A stretch of 62,866 nucleotides of DNA from a virus: positions 1-62,866 of IMG/VR virus record IMGVR_UViG_3300006030_000030. One strand, given 5' to 3'. Made by a program: the position numbers and the translations under genes. Positions 26,201 to 33,358 of the stretch are shown in pieces (positions within the stretch are counted from its first letter, which is position 1; each line of letters starts with the position of its first letter). The notes beneath the pieces were generated by a model. That model saw nothing but the letters and a program-made list of their open reading frames with translations, did no database searches and had not been told where the DNA came from.

Positions 26201-26419
26201 CCTCCGCAGCAAGACCAGCCGACGGGAGCCTTTTCTGCAGGTCCCGCGGCAAGGCAGGCGCCTGCAGCCCCGGCCACGCGCGGAGTTCCGGGATTCACGG
26301 CTCCCGCTCCGGCCCCTGCTCCAACCCCCGGGCCACTGGGATCGTCGCCCGCGGCTCAGGGCTCAAGCAGAGAAATGCTTCAGAGGCTGTTCCCTTTTGA
26401 TACTACGTTGAGTGCGTAG
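23252..26419 (+). CDS. Large internal virion (ejection) protein
   Basis: 1055 residues, one of the two largest proteins. The N-terminus has an acidic helix, then Gly/Ala-rich hydrophobic helices (VITGAGVGAASGLTVGGAAAAGMRIG, AIIGGGILGFGIGLTGSSY) that could insert into a membrane during ejection. The rest is long helical segments (ESVDGFKSILYDYAFSSAGG, MEKNNLRRLLLPMVQIENAVANKQ) and a Pro/Ala-rich C-terminus (APAPAPTPGPLGSSP). No peptidase or lysozyme motif is recognisable. It ends the cluster and its last 40 bases overlap the end of the opposing nuclease gene. Confidence 0.65.
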   Translation: MAEPTLAQVLDQEFSKAPTPEEQLKTINASDLSLTEALEEAFNAPTSPDSPVTPRDMRRAVITGAGVGAASGLTVGGAAAAGMRIGASLPLPTPARTPAIIGGGILGFGIGLTGSSYLNQLLESNVPERYLNDRRLMPYYQGGRTFGETIGAAPLTFGMPVMQGGRVANFMSRIGTEARLAPKATIAQETFSATGAGLAGGAALAYNPESEGLRFGAEALGGMFAPPKMLLTGAQNAQGLLSNISARFSQDSRENMAATYLNSLLRETGEDPNKLVNRLLEPVPDGVPSPTAGQMTGSLALQVLENTLARENPAFGTRIGAQGQRAFLAYQNLVDRVRNVGTPEAYTAAARMERDMFQGLLNNRLMVAEQNAASRIARIRVDRPETRASVGRILQEEVENALADAREYEQALWRQAELEAVDIAPGTQGLDDAVVTPRMLNAKGSSRGVLEAITSVTPEYLRGMQGYGTVQGIMSRLGINKGAIEAYENGKLTTAYLQEGAVPNEYVTNVKNVPVSYLVKARGDLLSLSRAAASSGDVNTARVYNDMAEALMSDMDKLQLPAYDRAREYSRELNDTFTRTYARELTAPMRTGARKLSPEIIVARAFNSNNDITAQRMSQVMNSTSYLNRRYERLLSELGPDHPQVLEIAPFAQRSAEGMVSTADAQRQWLLLGANRALEADPADPNKMRVNRGKLNTFIAENQRYLQEAGLLNDLQDADRAEAALQTVLNQNSAFNKGIKNQAAFAMALGRENPVKAVSEAINGQNPVRSMRRLSALARSGGRESVDGFKSILYDYAFSSAGGMTGNFSPAAYYDTLFEPISRNQPSLIQFMTQSGMMTQMEKNNLRRLLLPMVQIENAVANKQLISEAVGGNPSAVQRLAARYVGARAGSALASGAGSGASIQIPGFTASALDDLINRQPNILIKDILQRAAQDPQLAASLIQRADPRSQTGEELARKLAAQLGLNGINVAVPAVINPLQYEPPQQDQPTGAFSAGPAARQAPAAPATRGVPGFTAPAPAPAPTPGPLGSSPAAQGSSREMLQRLFPFDTTLSA

Positions 26420-27084
26420 TATCGATCCACCCGTTCCAGCCACTGGACCTTGTAGTCTTCGAACTCAGGCCCAGTGGTGGTGAACACCTGATTCTCTCCC
26501 GTCTGCGTCGCCACCAGTATCACTCCGAACCCGATCCGCGTTCCGTGGACCGCGTCATGCGCACAGGCATACGCGGCCAGCTGATGGAAATAGTCGGTAA
26601 TCCACTGCTTTCGCTTGGGCTTGAGGCTTTGCTTGAAGTCGATGATGGCAGGATTGCCGCGCCACACGCCTATCAAATCCGTGGTCCCCGCATATCGGTC
26701 CGGATACAGAAGAGGGATTTCTGACCCCCAGTGCTCATCAACACTGGGCAGGTACTCGTTCGCCAGACGAAACCCCATCTCGTAGCCACGCATTTCAAGC
26801 CAATCGACCGGCGGCAACAATCTGTCTCCTGTCAGCACGTGCTCCATGACCCGGTGCATGGCAGTTCCGACGTGGGCCGCTTCTGTCTTGATGCGCTCGG
26901 CCTCCTCTTCCCCGACTCGCTTTTTCCACTCCTCAAGCTGACTCTTGTCCTTGGTCGCATCCAGTATCGTGGTCACGCTGGGGAGAGCCTTTCCGTTAGG
27001 AGTCACGTAGTGCCTGCCCTCAGGCTGGTCTACCCGCACCAAGGGCTCGTAGGTGTAGCGGGGTGAGTACCTCACAAGAGCCAT
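26380..27084 (-). CDS. PD-(D/E)XK exonuclease (Cas4/RecB-like)
   Basis: 234 residues. A predicted Mg-dependent DNA exonuclease, perhaps for recombination or host DNA breakdown. The core motif is YAGTTDLIGVWRGNPAIIDFKQS: the Asp of GTTDL, then the D-F-K of the second strand, followed by a helix with QLAAYACAHD, the usual QxxxY-like element. Upstream PSVTTILDATKDKSQLEEWKKRVG resembles the family's entry region; no Fe-S cysteine cluster is seen, so Cas4-like only in fold. It overlaps the downstream helicase by 13 bases, with which it forms a two-gene operon, and overlaps the plus-strand virion gene tail to tail. Confidence 0.8.
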   Translation of the reverse strand: MALVRYSPRYTYEPLVRVDQPEGRHYVTPNGKALPSVTTILDATKDKSQLEEWKKRVGEEEAERIKTEAAHVGTAMHRVMEHVLTGDRLLPPVDWLEMRGYEMGFRLANEYLPSVDEHWGSEIPLLYPDRYAGTTDLIGVWRGNPAIIDFKQSLKPKRKQWITDYFHQLAAYACAHDAVHGTRIGFGVILVATQTGENQVFTTTGPEFEDYKVQWLERVDRYYALNVVSKGNSL

Positions 27085-28523
27085 TGTTTGATCTCCTCGC
27101 CCAGCACAGCACTCGCGATGTTGATCTTGTCCCGCAGTGCCTTCACGATGTGCTCGTCCACTGTCTTGGGGGCGATCAGATCGATGTAGGTCACTTTGTT
27201 GGTTTGACCGATGCGGTGCGCGCGGTCCTCGGACTGCAAGCGTTTCTCCAAGTCGAAACTGTTGCTGTAGTAGATCACCACATGTGCTGCAGTTAGCGTC
27301 AGGCCATAGCCCCCGGTGCTGGGATTGCCCACGAAGAAGCGCAGCGGACTATCCGGATTCTGAAAGTCGTTTACCACTCGACTGCGTTCTGTGTCATCCG
27401 TGTCTCCGTAGTAAGTGCCGACGCTGTCCATGCCGTAGGTCTTTTGCAGCTCGAGTCGAATGGCTTCGATGTCCAGTCTGTATGTGGCCCAGATAATGGC
27501 TTTGCCATCCACCTCTTCCAGTATGTTCATCAGCTCCTTCAGACGATTGTTGGGCAGTGACTTGACCTGCCCATCATCAAGCTTGGCGTGGCCACAGACG
27601 ATTTGGTGCAGGCGCATCAGCTGGGTCAGCGCATTGGTTGTGGTCATCATGCCGTCCTCGAACAAAGACAGGGCCATTTTCTTCATGTCCATGTAGGCCT
27701 GCCCCTGTTCATTCGTCAGTTCGACTTCGCGCCGCACGTACACCTTATCCGGAAGATCCAGACACTGGGCCTTGGTCACGCGATAACTGAACCGATCAAG
27801 CTTCTGCTTGAGTTCATCAAGGTGTCGGTACGACACCACCTGCTTGAACGTGTGCGAGGGCATGTGGCGCTCCACCAGCACGGCATATCGGGCTTGGAAG
27901 GTGTAGAAGCTATCGTGCCCAAGGCAGTCCTCTGACAGGAAAAGACACTGCTGAAACAAGTCCAGTGGGTTCTTTGTCACCGGGGAGCCCGTCATAATTC
28001 GACGGAATTTGCAGTATTTACCGACTTTTACTGCATTTTTGGCACGTTTCGCGCTTGGTGTTTTGATGGTTGTTGATTCATCCACCGCAGCGAACGTGTT
28101 GTGGTACATGCAGAAGCGTTGGGCAAACTTGAACCCCTTGTCCGTGGACAGCGCTTCGATGTTCATCACCAATATCTTCAAATCCTCCGTCACATCAAAC
28201 AGCTCGTCCAATGCCTTGGCCTCTGCCTTTCGGGGCGACGGGTTCCACGTAGCGGTGCGGTAAACAATGTGTGCTGGAAGGTGTTTGGGGATTTCTATGC
28301 CTGTCCAGTTGCGGTACACCCCCTTGGGGGCAATGACCAAGACGGCGTTGATGAACCCTTGGTCGTACAGCATGCTGAAGTTGTTGATGACCATGAAGCT
28401 CTTTCCGGTGCCCATGTCCGCGAAGAGGCCAACATTAGCGGTCTTCCAGAAACGGGACAAAAAGGCTTCTTGGTGCTGATACGGCTTGTTGCGATAGGGG
28501 TAGCGAGCCAAAAATTGTTCCAT
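27072..28523 (-). CDS. SNF2-family DNA helicase/translocase
   Basis: 483 residues. Superfamily 2 ATPase: Walker A ADMGTGKS near residue 36, Walker B VDEST, motif III MTGSPVTKNP, motif IV-V region and motif VI QSEDRAHRIGQ, which is typical of SNF2 proteins. DEST in place of DEAH or DEGH is a variant. The minimal protein has no extra domains and would remodel or unwind DNA during replication or recombination, perhaps with the nuclease gene that follows. Transcription starts at the divergent region near 28.55 kb; the ATG has GAAAGAGAT upstream. Confidence 0.9.
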   Translation of the reverse strand: MEQFLARYPYRNKPYQHQEAFLSRFWKTANVGLFADMGTGKSFMVINNFSMLYDQGFINAVLVIAPKGVYRNWTGIEIPKHLPAHIVYRTATWNPSPRKAEAKALDELFDVTEDLKILVMNIEALSTDKGFKFAQRFCMYHNTFAAVDESTTIKTPSAKRAKNAVKVGKYCKFRRIMTGSPVTKNPLDLFQQCLFLSEDCLGHDSFYTFQARYAVLVERHMPSHTFKQVVSYRHLDELKQKLDRFSYRVTKAQCLDLPDKVYVRREVELTNEQGQAYMDMKKMALSLFEDGMMTTTNALTQLMRLHQIVCGHAKLDDGQVKSLPNNRLKELMNILEEVDGKAIIWATYRLDIEAIRLELQKTYGMDSVGTYYGDTDDTERSRVVNDFQNPDSPLRFFVGNPSTGGYGLTLTAAHVVIYYSNSFDLEKRLQSEDRAHRIGQTNKVTYIDLIAPKTVDEHIVKALRDKINIASAVLGEEIKQWLL

Positions 28524-28546
28524 TGACGATATCTCTTTCTAGGGGG

Positions 28547-28574
28547 TTGCGTAGGACTACACCTTGAGTATACT
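28547..28574 (+). promoter_or_regulatory. Sigma70-like early promoter for the replication block
   Basis: TTGCGT (28547-28552) and TATACT (28569-28574) are 16 bases apart in the divergent region between the minus-strand helicase and the plus-strand replication genes. AGTATACT around the -10 is itself palindromic, so the reverse strand also has a -10-like TATACT, though no good -35. AAGGAG precedes the next ATG by seven bases. Confidence 0.55.
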
Positions 28575-28605
28575 TCTCACCCTCAGTTAAAGAAAGGAGA
28601 AAGCA

Positions 28606-28941
28606 ATGCCCGTAGTCTACGTGGTGTCGGAAACGGCACAGCACAACATTACCACCGCTCTGGATTTCGGCAGTGTGGTAACTATTCTTCCACCCAATGC
28701 ACAAGTGGCTTTTTCTGTTGCTCCTACCGTTCAGCGGATCAAGAGGAAACTGGAAGCGTTCACTGACGACGATTACCTGCTGTTCATCGGAGACCCGACA
28801 GCAATCAGTATTGTTGCCGCAGTTGCGGCGGCAAAAAATAACGGACGCTACAAATGTCTGAAGTGGGACAAGCTGGAGCGACGTTATATTCCGATCCAAG
28901 TGGATCTGTTCAAGAAAGGAGACAGTTATGACATTGAATGA
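28606..28941 (+). CDS. Conserved phage protein at head of replication operon
   Basis: 111 residues. Pattern PVVYVVSETAQHNITTALDFGSVVTILPPNAQVAFS, APTVQRIKRKLEAFTDDDYLLFIGDPTAISIVAAVAA, then KCLKWDKLERRYIPIQVD is one I know from many phage replication loci, but with no known function. It is compact, alpha/beta, without catalytic signature. First gene after the promoter at 28547; ends by overlapping the next gene by 14 bases. Confidence 0.65.
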   Translation: MPVVYVVSETAQHNITTALDFGSVVTILPPNAQVAFSVAPTVQRIKRKLEAFTDDDYLLFIGDPTAISIVAAVAAAKNNGRYKCLKWDKLERRYIPIQVDLFKKGDSYDIE

Positions 28942-29479
28942 CATGTTCCAACAGGACGCCGAGGCATTGACCCTGTCCGATGACGACATCAAGGGCGTTG
29001 CCGGATTGGCAAAAAGAGCCAAGGAGCTTAACAAGGAGATCGAGGACCTCGAGAAGACCTTGTCAGAGCGCAAGGACAACTACCGAAAACTGACTGAAGA
29101 ATCGCTGCCCGAGGCACTTGCCTCCATGGGCATGTCGAGTTTTCGCATGGACGATGGCAGCAGTATTGAGATCAAGCCCTTTTACGGGGCATCCATCAAA
29201 GCAGAACGTCAGGCAGAGGCTTTCGCTTGGCTTCGCGAACACGGTTACGATGACATCATCAAGAACACTGTGTCCGTGAGGTTTGGCAAAGGGGAGGATG
29301 AGCTGTGTGCTCGCCTTCTGCAGAACCTGAAAGGGACGGGCTTCATACCGGAGCAGGTCCAGAAGGTTGAGCCCATGACCCTCAAGGCATGGGTGAAGGA
29401 GCAGGTGGAGAAAGGCAGAGAGTTCCCAACGGAGCTTTTTGGCGCCTTCATCGGAAAAAAAGCAATCATCAAATCATAA
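28928..29479 (+). CDS. Coiled-coil replication-locus protein, unknown function
   Basis: 183 residues. An N-terminal coiled coil (AKRAKELNKEIEDLEKTLSERKDNYRKLTEE) precedes a small alpha/beta domain (SLPEALASMGMSSFRMDDGSSIEIKPFYGASI, AFAWLREHGYDDIIKNTVSVRFGKGEDEL) and a C-terminal part with TLKAWVKEQVEKGREFPTELFG. I recall this protein next to primase and SSB-like genes in phages; some call it Gam-like, which I cannot confirm. Likely a DNA replication or protection accessory. Confidence 0.6.
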   Translation: MTLNDMFQQDAEALTLSDDDIKGVAGLAKRAKELNKEIEDLEKTLSERKDNYRKLTEESLPEALASMGMSSFRMDDGSSIEIKPFYGASIKAERQAEAFAWLREHGYDDIIKNTVSVRFGKGEDELCARLLQNLKGTGFIPEQVQKVEPMTLKAWVKEQVEKGREFPTELFGAFIGKKAIIKS

Positions 29480-29494
29480 ACAGGAAACGCGATC

Positions 29495-30268
29495 ATGACG
29501 AAGAGACAAGAAATGCAGAACGCCGAAACCGAAACTCAACTGCCGGCGCTGGCCGGTGCTTTTGAACAGGATGCCAATGGCGGCTTTGATGGGATGGGGC
29601 AGGAGGATATGGCCCTTCCTTTCCTGCGCCTGCTGGCGGCAAACTCTCCGGAGATCGGAGAACTGGAGGGCGCACTACCCGGCATGATTTACAACACCGT
29701 CACAGGAGAGTTGTACGACGGCAAGGTCGGCATCTGCGTCATTCCGTGTGCATACACTCGACAGTACATTGAGTGGTCACCCCGTGGACAGGGGACAGGA
29801 GCGCCTATCGCGGTCTACCCAGCGACCAGCGATATTCTTTCTCGCACGACCCGCGACAAGTCCAGCAACAAGGACTATCTCGACAACGGGAACTACATTG
29901 AGAACACGGCGAACCACTACGTGATGCTGTTGTCCAACAATGTACCCGAAGCCGCCCTGATCACCATGAAAGCCACGCAGCTGAAGAAGTCGCGCAAGTG
30001 GAACTCCATGATGATGTCCCTGAAGTCACAGGGCAGCTCTGGTCAGTACTTCACCCCGCCTATGTACTCCCAGCGTTACCTGCTTACCACTGTGGCAGAG
30101 AGCAACGACAAGGGTAAGTGGTACGGCTGGGAGATTACTCACCTCGGGCCAGTGCTTGATATGGAAGTCTACGGCGCCGCACGCGCCTTCTCACAGAGCA
30201 TTGCCTCTGGCAATGTAAATGTGAAACACTCAAATGACGAAGAAATGCAGTCATCCAGTGTGTTTTGA
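29495..30268 (+). CDS. Putative single-stranded DNA-binding or replication accessory protein
   Basis: 257 residues. The core MALPFLRLLAANSPEI, GMIYNTVTGELYDGKVGICVIPCAYTRQYIEW and LKKSRKWNSMMMSLKSQG belongs to a common phage family of unproven function whose beta-rich middle and acidic C-terminus (SNDEEMQSSSVF) resemble SSB proteins. Three-gene replication unit with the two genes before; a strong terminator follows directly. Function is inferred from place and C-terminal composition. Confidence 0.55.
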   Translation: MTKRQEMQNAETETQLPALAGAFEQDANGGFDGMGQEDMALPFLRLLAANSPEIGELEGALPGMIYNTVTGELYDGKVGICVIPCAYTRQYIEWSPRGQGTGAPIAVYPATSDILSRTTRDKSSNKDYLDNGNYIENTANHYVMLLSNNVPEAALITMKATQLKKSRKWNSMMMSLKSQGSSGQYFTPPMYSQRYLLTTVAESNDKGKWYGWEITHLGPVLDMEVYGAARAFSQSIASGNVNVKHSNDEEMQSSSVF

Positions 30269-30275
30269 TCCCAGC

Positions 30276-30304
30276 GGGGGGCCGCAAGGCCCCCTGTCTT
30301 TTTA
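30276..30304 (+). terminator. Rho-independent terminator after the SSB-like gene
   Basis: GGGGGCC (30277-30283), GCAA loop, GGCCCCC (30288-30294), then TGTCTTTTT. Seven GC pairs and a GNRA-type loop make it strong. It may reduce read-through into the primase gene. Confidence 0.9.
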
Positions 30305-30320
30305 CTAGACAGAGATACTT

Positions 30321-31853
30321 ATGATGAAGCTTCAGCGCTTTATGGAAATCTTCGAGGGTCTCGACATCGCTTACGGGACCTACCGCATCGAAAAGGACAA
30401 AGACAATGGGAAGCGCGTAGGCAAGGCAGTTGTCGTGCGCCAGCCTCCGGTGGCACACGTATGGGAAGCCCACCTCAACGGCATCGAACCCGCACTGGGC
30501 ATTATCCCCATCCGCGCGGATAACTCCTGCACGTGGGGCACCATCGACATCGACCAATACCCCATAGACCACGCTGCCCTTGTGCAGAGAATTCGAACAC
30601 TGCAGCTGCCTCTTGTGGTGTGCCGCAGCAAGAGTGGAGGCGCACACTGCTTCCTCTTCGTGAAGACCCCAGTGCCCGCGGCCGACATGCAGGACTACCT
30701 CAAAGGTGCCGCTGCCCTGCTGGGAGAAGCTGGGCGAGAGATATTCCCCAAACAGACCGAGATTCTCGTAGAGCGGGGCGACACCGGCAACTTTCTGAAC
30801 CTTCCCTATTTTGCAGGGGAGAACACCACGCGCTACGCCATCCGTGATGACGGCACTGCCGCGTCCATGGCTGACTTCTTCCAGCTGTATGACACCTATG
30901 TGCAGGATGCGCCGCTCACGATCCCCGATGCACCAAAGGCCGCCGTCTCTCCTCTGAAGGATGCGCCGCCCTGCCTGCAGACTCTGTGTCAACAAGGGTT
31001 CCCTGAAGGCAGTCGCAATAATGGCCTGTTCAACCTCGGCATCTATCTGCACAAGGCCTTCGGTGAGAAGTGGGAAGAGAAGATGCTTGAGTACAACCAG
31101 AGCTATATGGCCCCGCCGCTGTCCCTGTCTGAAGTGCAGACGGTGATCAAGCAGCTGAAGAAGAAGGACTACCGCTACAAGTGCAAAGACGCACCCATCA
31201 ACAGTTTCTGCAACGCTTCGGTCTGCCGCACGCGCAAGCACGGCATTGGAGCAGATGCCCCGGACGCGCCACGCATGGCGGCGTTATCCAAGTACAACTC
31301 TGAACCCCCTTTGTGGTTCCTTGACGTCAACGCCCGTCGCGTGGAGCTGGACACCGATCAGTTGTTCAACCAGATGCAGTTTCAGCGCGTGTGCATGGAA
31401 CGGCTGAACCTTCTTCCGCCAACACTGCGCAGGCAGGACTGGGAGCAGACACTGAACCAACTGCTGCGCGAGATGGTGGAGATGGAACAGATCGTGGATG
31501 CGCCAGAAGACACCAGCGTAACCGGACGCTTCAATGACCTTCTGGAGGAATTCACCACGCACCTGCAGCAGGCATTGGACCGCGATGAGATGTTGTTGGG
31601 ACGCCCTTGGATAAACGAGGACGAGGTCAAGGTGTACTTCCGCATGAAAGACCTTGAGGCTCACCTGAAGCGCAACAACTTCACCCTGCTCAGTGCCCCA
31701 CGCATTGCACAGCGCATTCGCGATCTGAATGGCGAGCCGGTAAGCCTGTCACTCAAGGGCCGCGCTACGAGGTTGTGGCGCATGCCGGTCTTCGCCAAGC
31801 AGAGCGCTCCTTTTGATACCCCCACCGCTTACGCATCAGGAGCCCCGTTCTGA
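30321..31853 (+). CDS. Archaeo-eukaryotic-type DNA primase
   Basis: 510 residues. AEP primase domain in the first ~200 residues: the metal-binding pair in TWGTIDIDQYP and RSKSGGAHCFLF with the catalytic-site His, similar to TOTE-type primases. A PriCT-like helical region follows (GSRNNGLFNLGIYLHKAFG, PPLSLSEVQTVIKQLKKKDY) and then a cysteine cluster, YKCKDAP, SFCNASVCRTRKHG, which may bind zinc. The last 180 residues are helical and unrecognised. No helicase domain is fused; the neighbouring UvrD-like gene may supply unwinding. A strong upstream terminator suggests partly separate control. The stop is in TGATGG overlap with the next gene. Confidence 0.85.
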   Translation: MMKLQRFMEIFEGLDIAYGTYRIEKDKDNGKRVGKAVVVRQPPVAHVWEAHLNGIEPALGIIPIRADNSCTWGTIDIDQYPIDHAALVQRIRTLQLPLVVCRSKSGGAHCFLFVKTPVPAADMQDYLKGAAALLGEAGREIFPKQTEILVERGDTGNFLNLPYFAGENTTRYAIRDDGTAASMADFFQLYDTYVQDAPLTIPDAPKAAVSPLKDAPPCLQTLCQQGFPEGSRNNGLFNLGIYLHKAFGEKWEEKMLEYNQSYMAPPLSLSEVQTVIKQLKKKDYRYKCKDAPINSFCNASVCRTRKHGIGADAPDAPRMAALSKYNSEPPLWFLDVNARRVELDTDQLFNQMQFQRVCMERLNLLPPTLRRQDWEQTLNQLLREMVEMEQIVDAPEDTSVTGRFNDLLEEFTTHLQQALDRDEMLLGRPWINEDEVKVYFRMKDLEAHLKRNNFTLLSAPRIAQRIRDLNGEPVSLSLKGRATRLWRMPVFAKQSAPFDTPTAYASGAPF

Positions 31854-33358
31854 TGGACACTGCCTCTACGACCAAGGTCTTTGGCCCTCCGGGCAGCGGG
31901 AAAACCACCTACCTGCTCAATGTCGTCGAGCTGGAGCTACAGCAAGGCACCTCGCCTCTGCAGATCGGCTACTTCGCTTTCACCCGCAAAGCGGCGACCG
32001 AGGCTCGAGACCGGGCAATATCCAAGTTCCCACAGCTCAACGCGCAGCATGACTTTCCGTGGTTCCGGACACTGCACAGTCTGGCCTACCACTGCTTGGC
32101 GGTGAGCAGAAAGGACATGATGCAGCCGGAGAACTTCAATGAGTTCGCCCGGGAAACGGGGCTGGACATCAAGGTGTCGGCCGGAGAGGAAGACTTTCTG
32201 GTCAATACTGACCACCCTATTCTCAACCAGATCAACACCGCCCGTATTCGCGGACAAGACCTTCGCACGCACTACAACAACAGCAAAATCGAGATAGAGT
32301 GGTATCACTTCGAGTACGTGGAGCGCGCCTACCGGCAGTACAAGCAGCGCACCGGACTTCTGGATTTCACCGACCTTCTTGAGAAGCTGCTGGAGGTGCC
32401 AGAGCGCCTGCCTACACTGGATGCTCTAATCATCGATGAGGCACAGGACCTCTCCCGCATACAGTGGAGACTGGTCTCTGCACTGGCGCGGCGTAGCAAG
32501 CGTTTTTTTATAGCAGGGGATGATGACCAAGCACTGTACGCTTGGGCCGGGGCCGACGTGGACAGCTTCCTGTCCTGTGACGGCAGTGTCGTTATTCTCG
32601 ACCAGTCCTACCGCGTGCCCGCAAAAGTACACGCCCTCGCTGATACCGTTGTGCGACGAATCCGACACCGCCAGCCCAAGACATGGAAACCCCGCGAAGA
32701 ACAGGGCGACGTGCGCTTCTACAACCGCTATGAGCACGTGGATATGTCAAAAGGCGAGTGGCTGGTGCTGGCCGCTGCCAACTACATGCTTAATGACGTG
32801 CATGCGTGGCTGCTCTCACAGGGGCTGTTGTTCGAACGACATGGCACGCGGTCGCTGCCAGACTCCATCCTGCAGGCAGTTTCTGCGTGGGAGTTTATGC
32901 GCAAGGGCAATCCGATTACCTCCCAACAGGTCAAGGCAGTCTACAAGTACCTTGGCAGCAACGTGAAGCGCGGATCGCGGCCCGTGGCCTCCTTGTCCGA
33001 TGACAACCTGTACACCATGGACTACCTCAAGCAACACCATGGCCTGTTGACCGATGACATCTGGCACAAGGCGCTGGTGAAGATCGGGGAGGAAAAACGC
33101 AGCTACATCATCGCAATGCTTCGACGCGGAATCCGTATCGGCAGCACGCCCCTGATTCGACTGTCCACGATCCACGGTGCCAAGGGAGGGGAGGCAGACA
33201 ACGTGCTGCTGATTACGGACCTCTCCAGCAAGTTCTCTCATGAGTACGCCGTCAACCCTGACAACATCAACCGAATTCTGTACGTCGGCATCACCCGGAC
33301 ACGGCAGAGCCTGCACATCATTCAACCCAAGAACGTACAAAGAGGTTTCCACCTGTGA
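31853..33358 (+). CDS. UvrD/Rep-like superfamily 1 DNA helicase
   Basis: 501 residues. 3'-5' translocating ATPase fold: Walker A FGPPGSGKTT (9-18), motif II IIDEAQD near residue 200, motif III GDDDQALYAWAGAD, motif IV region QSYR, motif V STIHGAKGGEAD and motif VI YVGITRT. All key residues are present. Together with the primase before and PolA after (four-base overlaps) it forms the replication operon. Confidence 0.92.
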   Translation: MDTASTTKVFGPPGSGKTTYLLNVVELELQQGTSPLQIGYFAFTRKAATEARDRAISKFPQLNAQHDFPWFRTLHSLAYHCLAVSRKDMMQPENFNEFARETGLDIKVSAGEEDFLVNTDHPILNQINTARIRGQDLRTHYNNSKIEIEWYHFEYVERAYRQYKQRTGLLDFTDLLEKLLEVPERLPTLDALIIDEAQDLSRIQWRLVSALARRSKRFFIAGDDDQALYAWAGADVDSFLSCDGSVVILDQSYRVPAKVHALADTVVRRIRHRQPKTWKPREEQGDVRFYNRYEHVDMSKGEWLVLAAANYMLNDVHAWLLSQGLLFERHGTRSLPDSILQAVSAWEFMRKGNPITSQQVKAVYKYLGSNVKRGSRPVASLSDDNLYTMDYLKQHHGLLTDDIWHKALVKIGEEKRSYIIAMLRRGIRIGSTPLIRLSTIHGAKGGEADNVLLITDLSSKFSHEYAVNPDNINRILYVGITRTRQSLHIIQPKNVQRGFHL

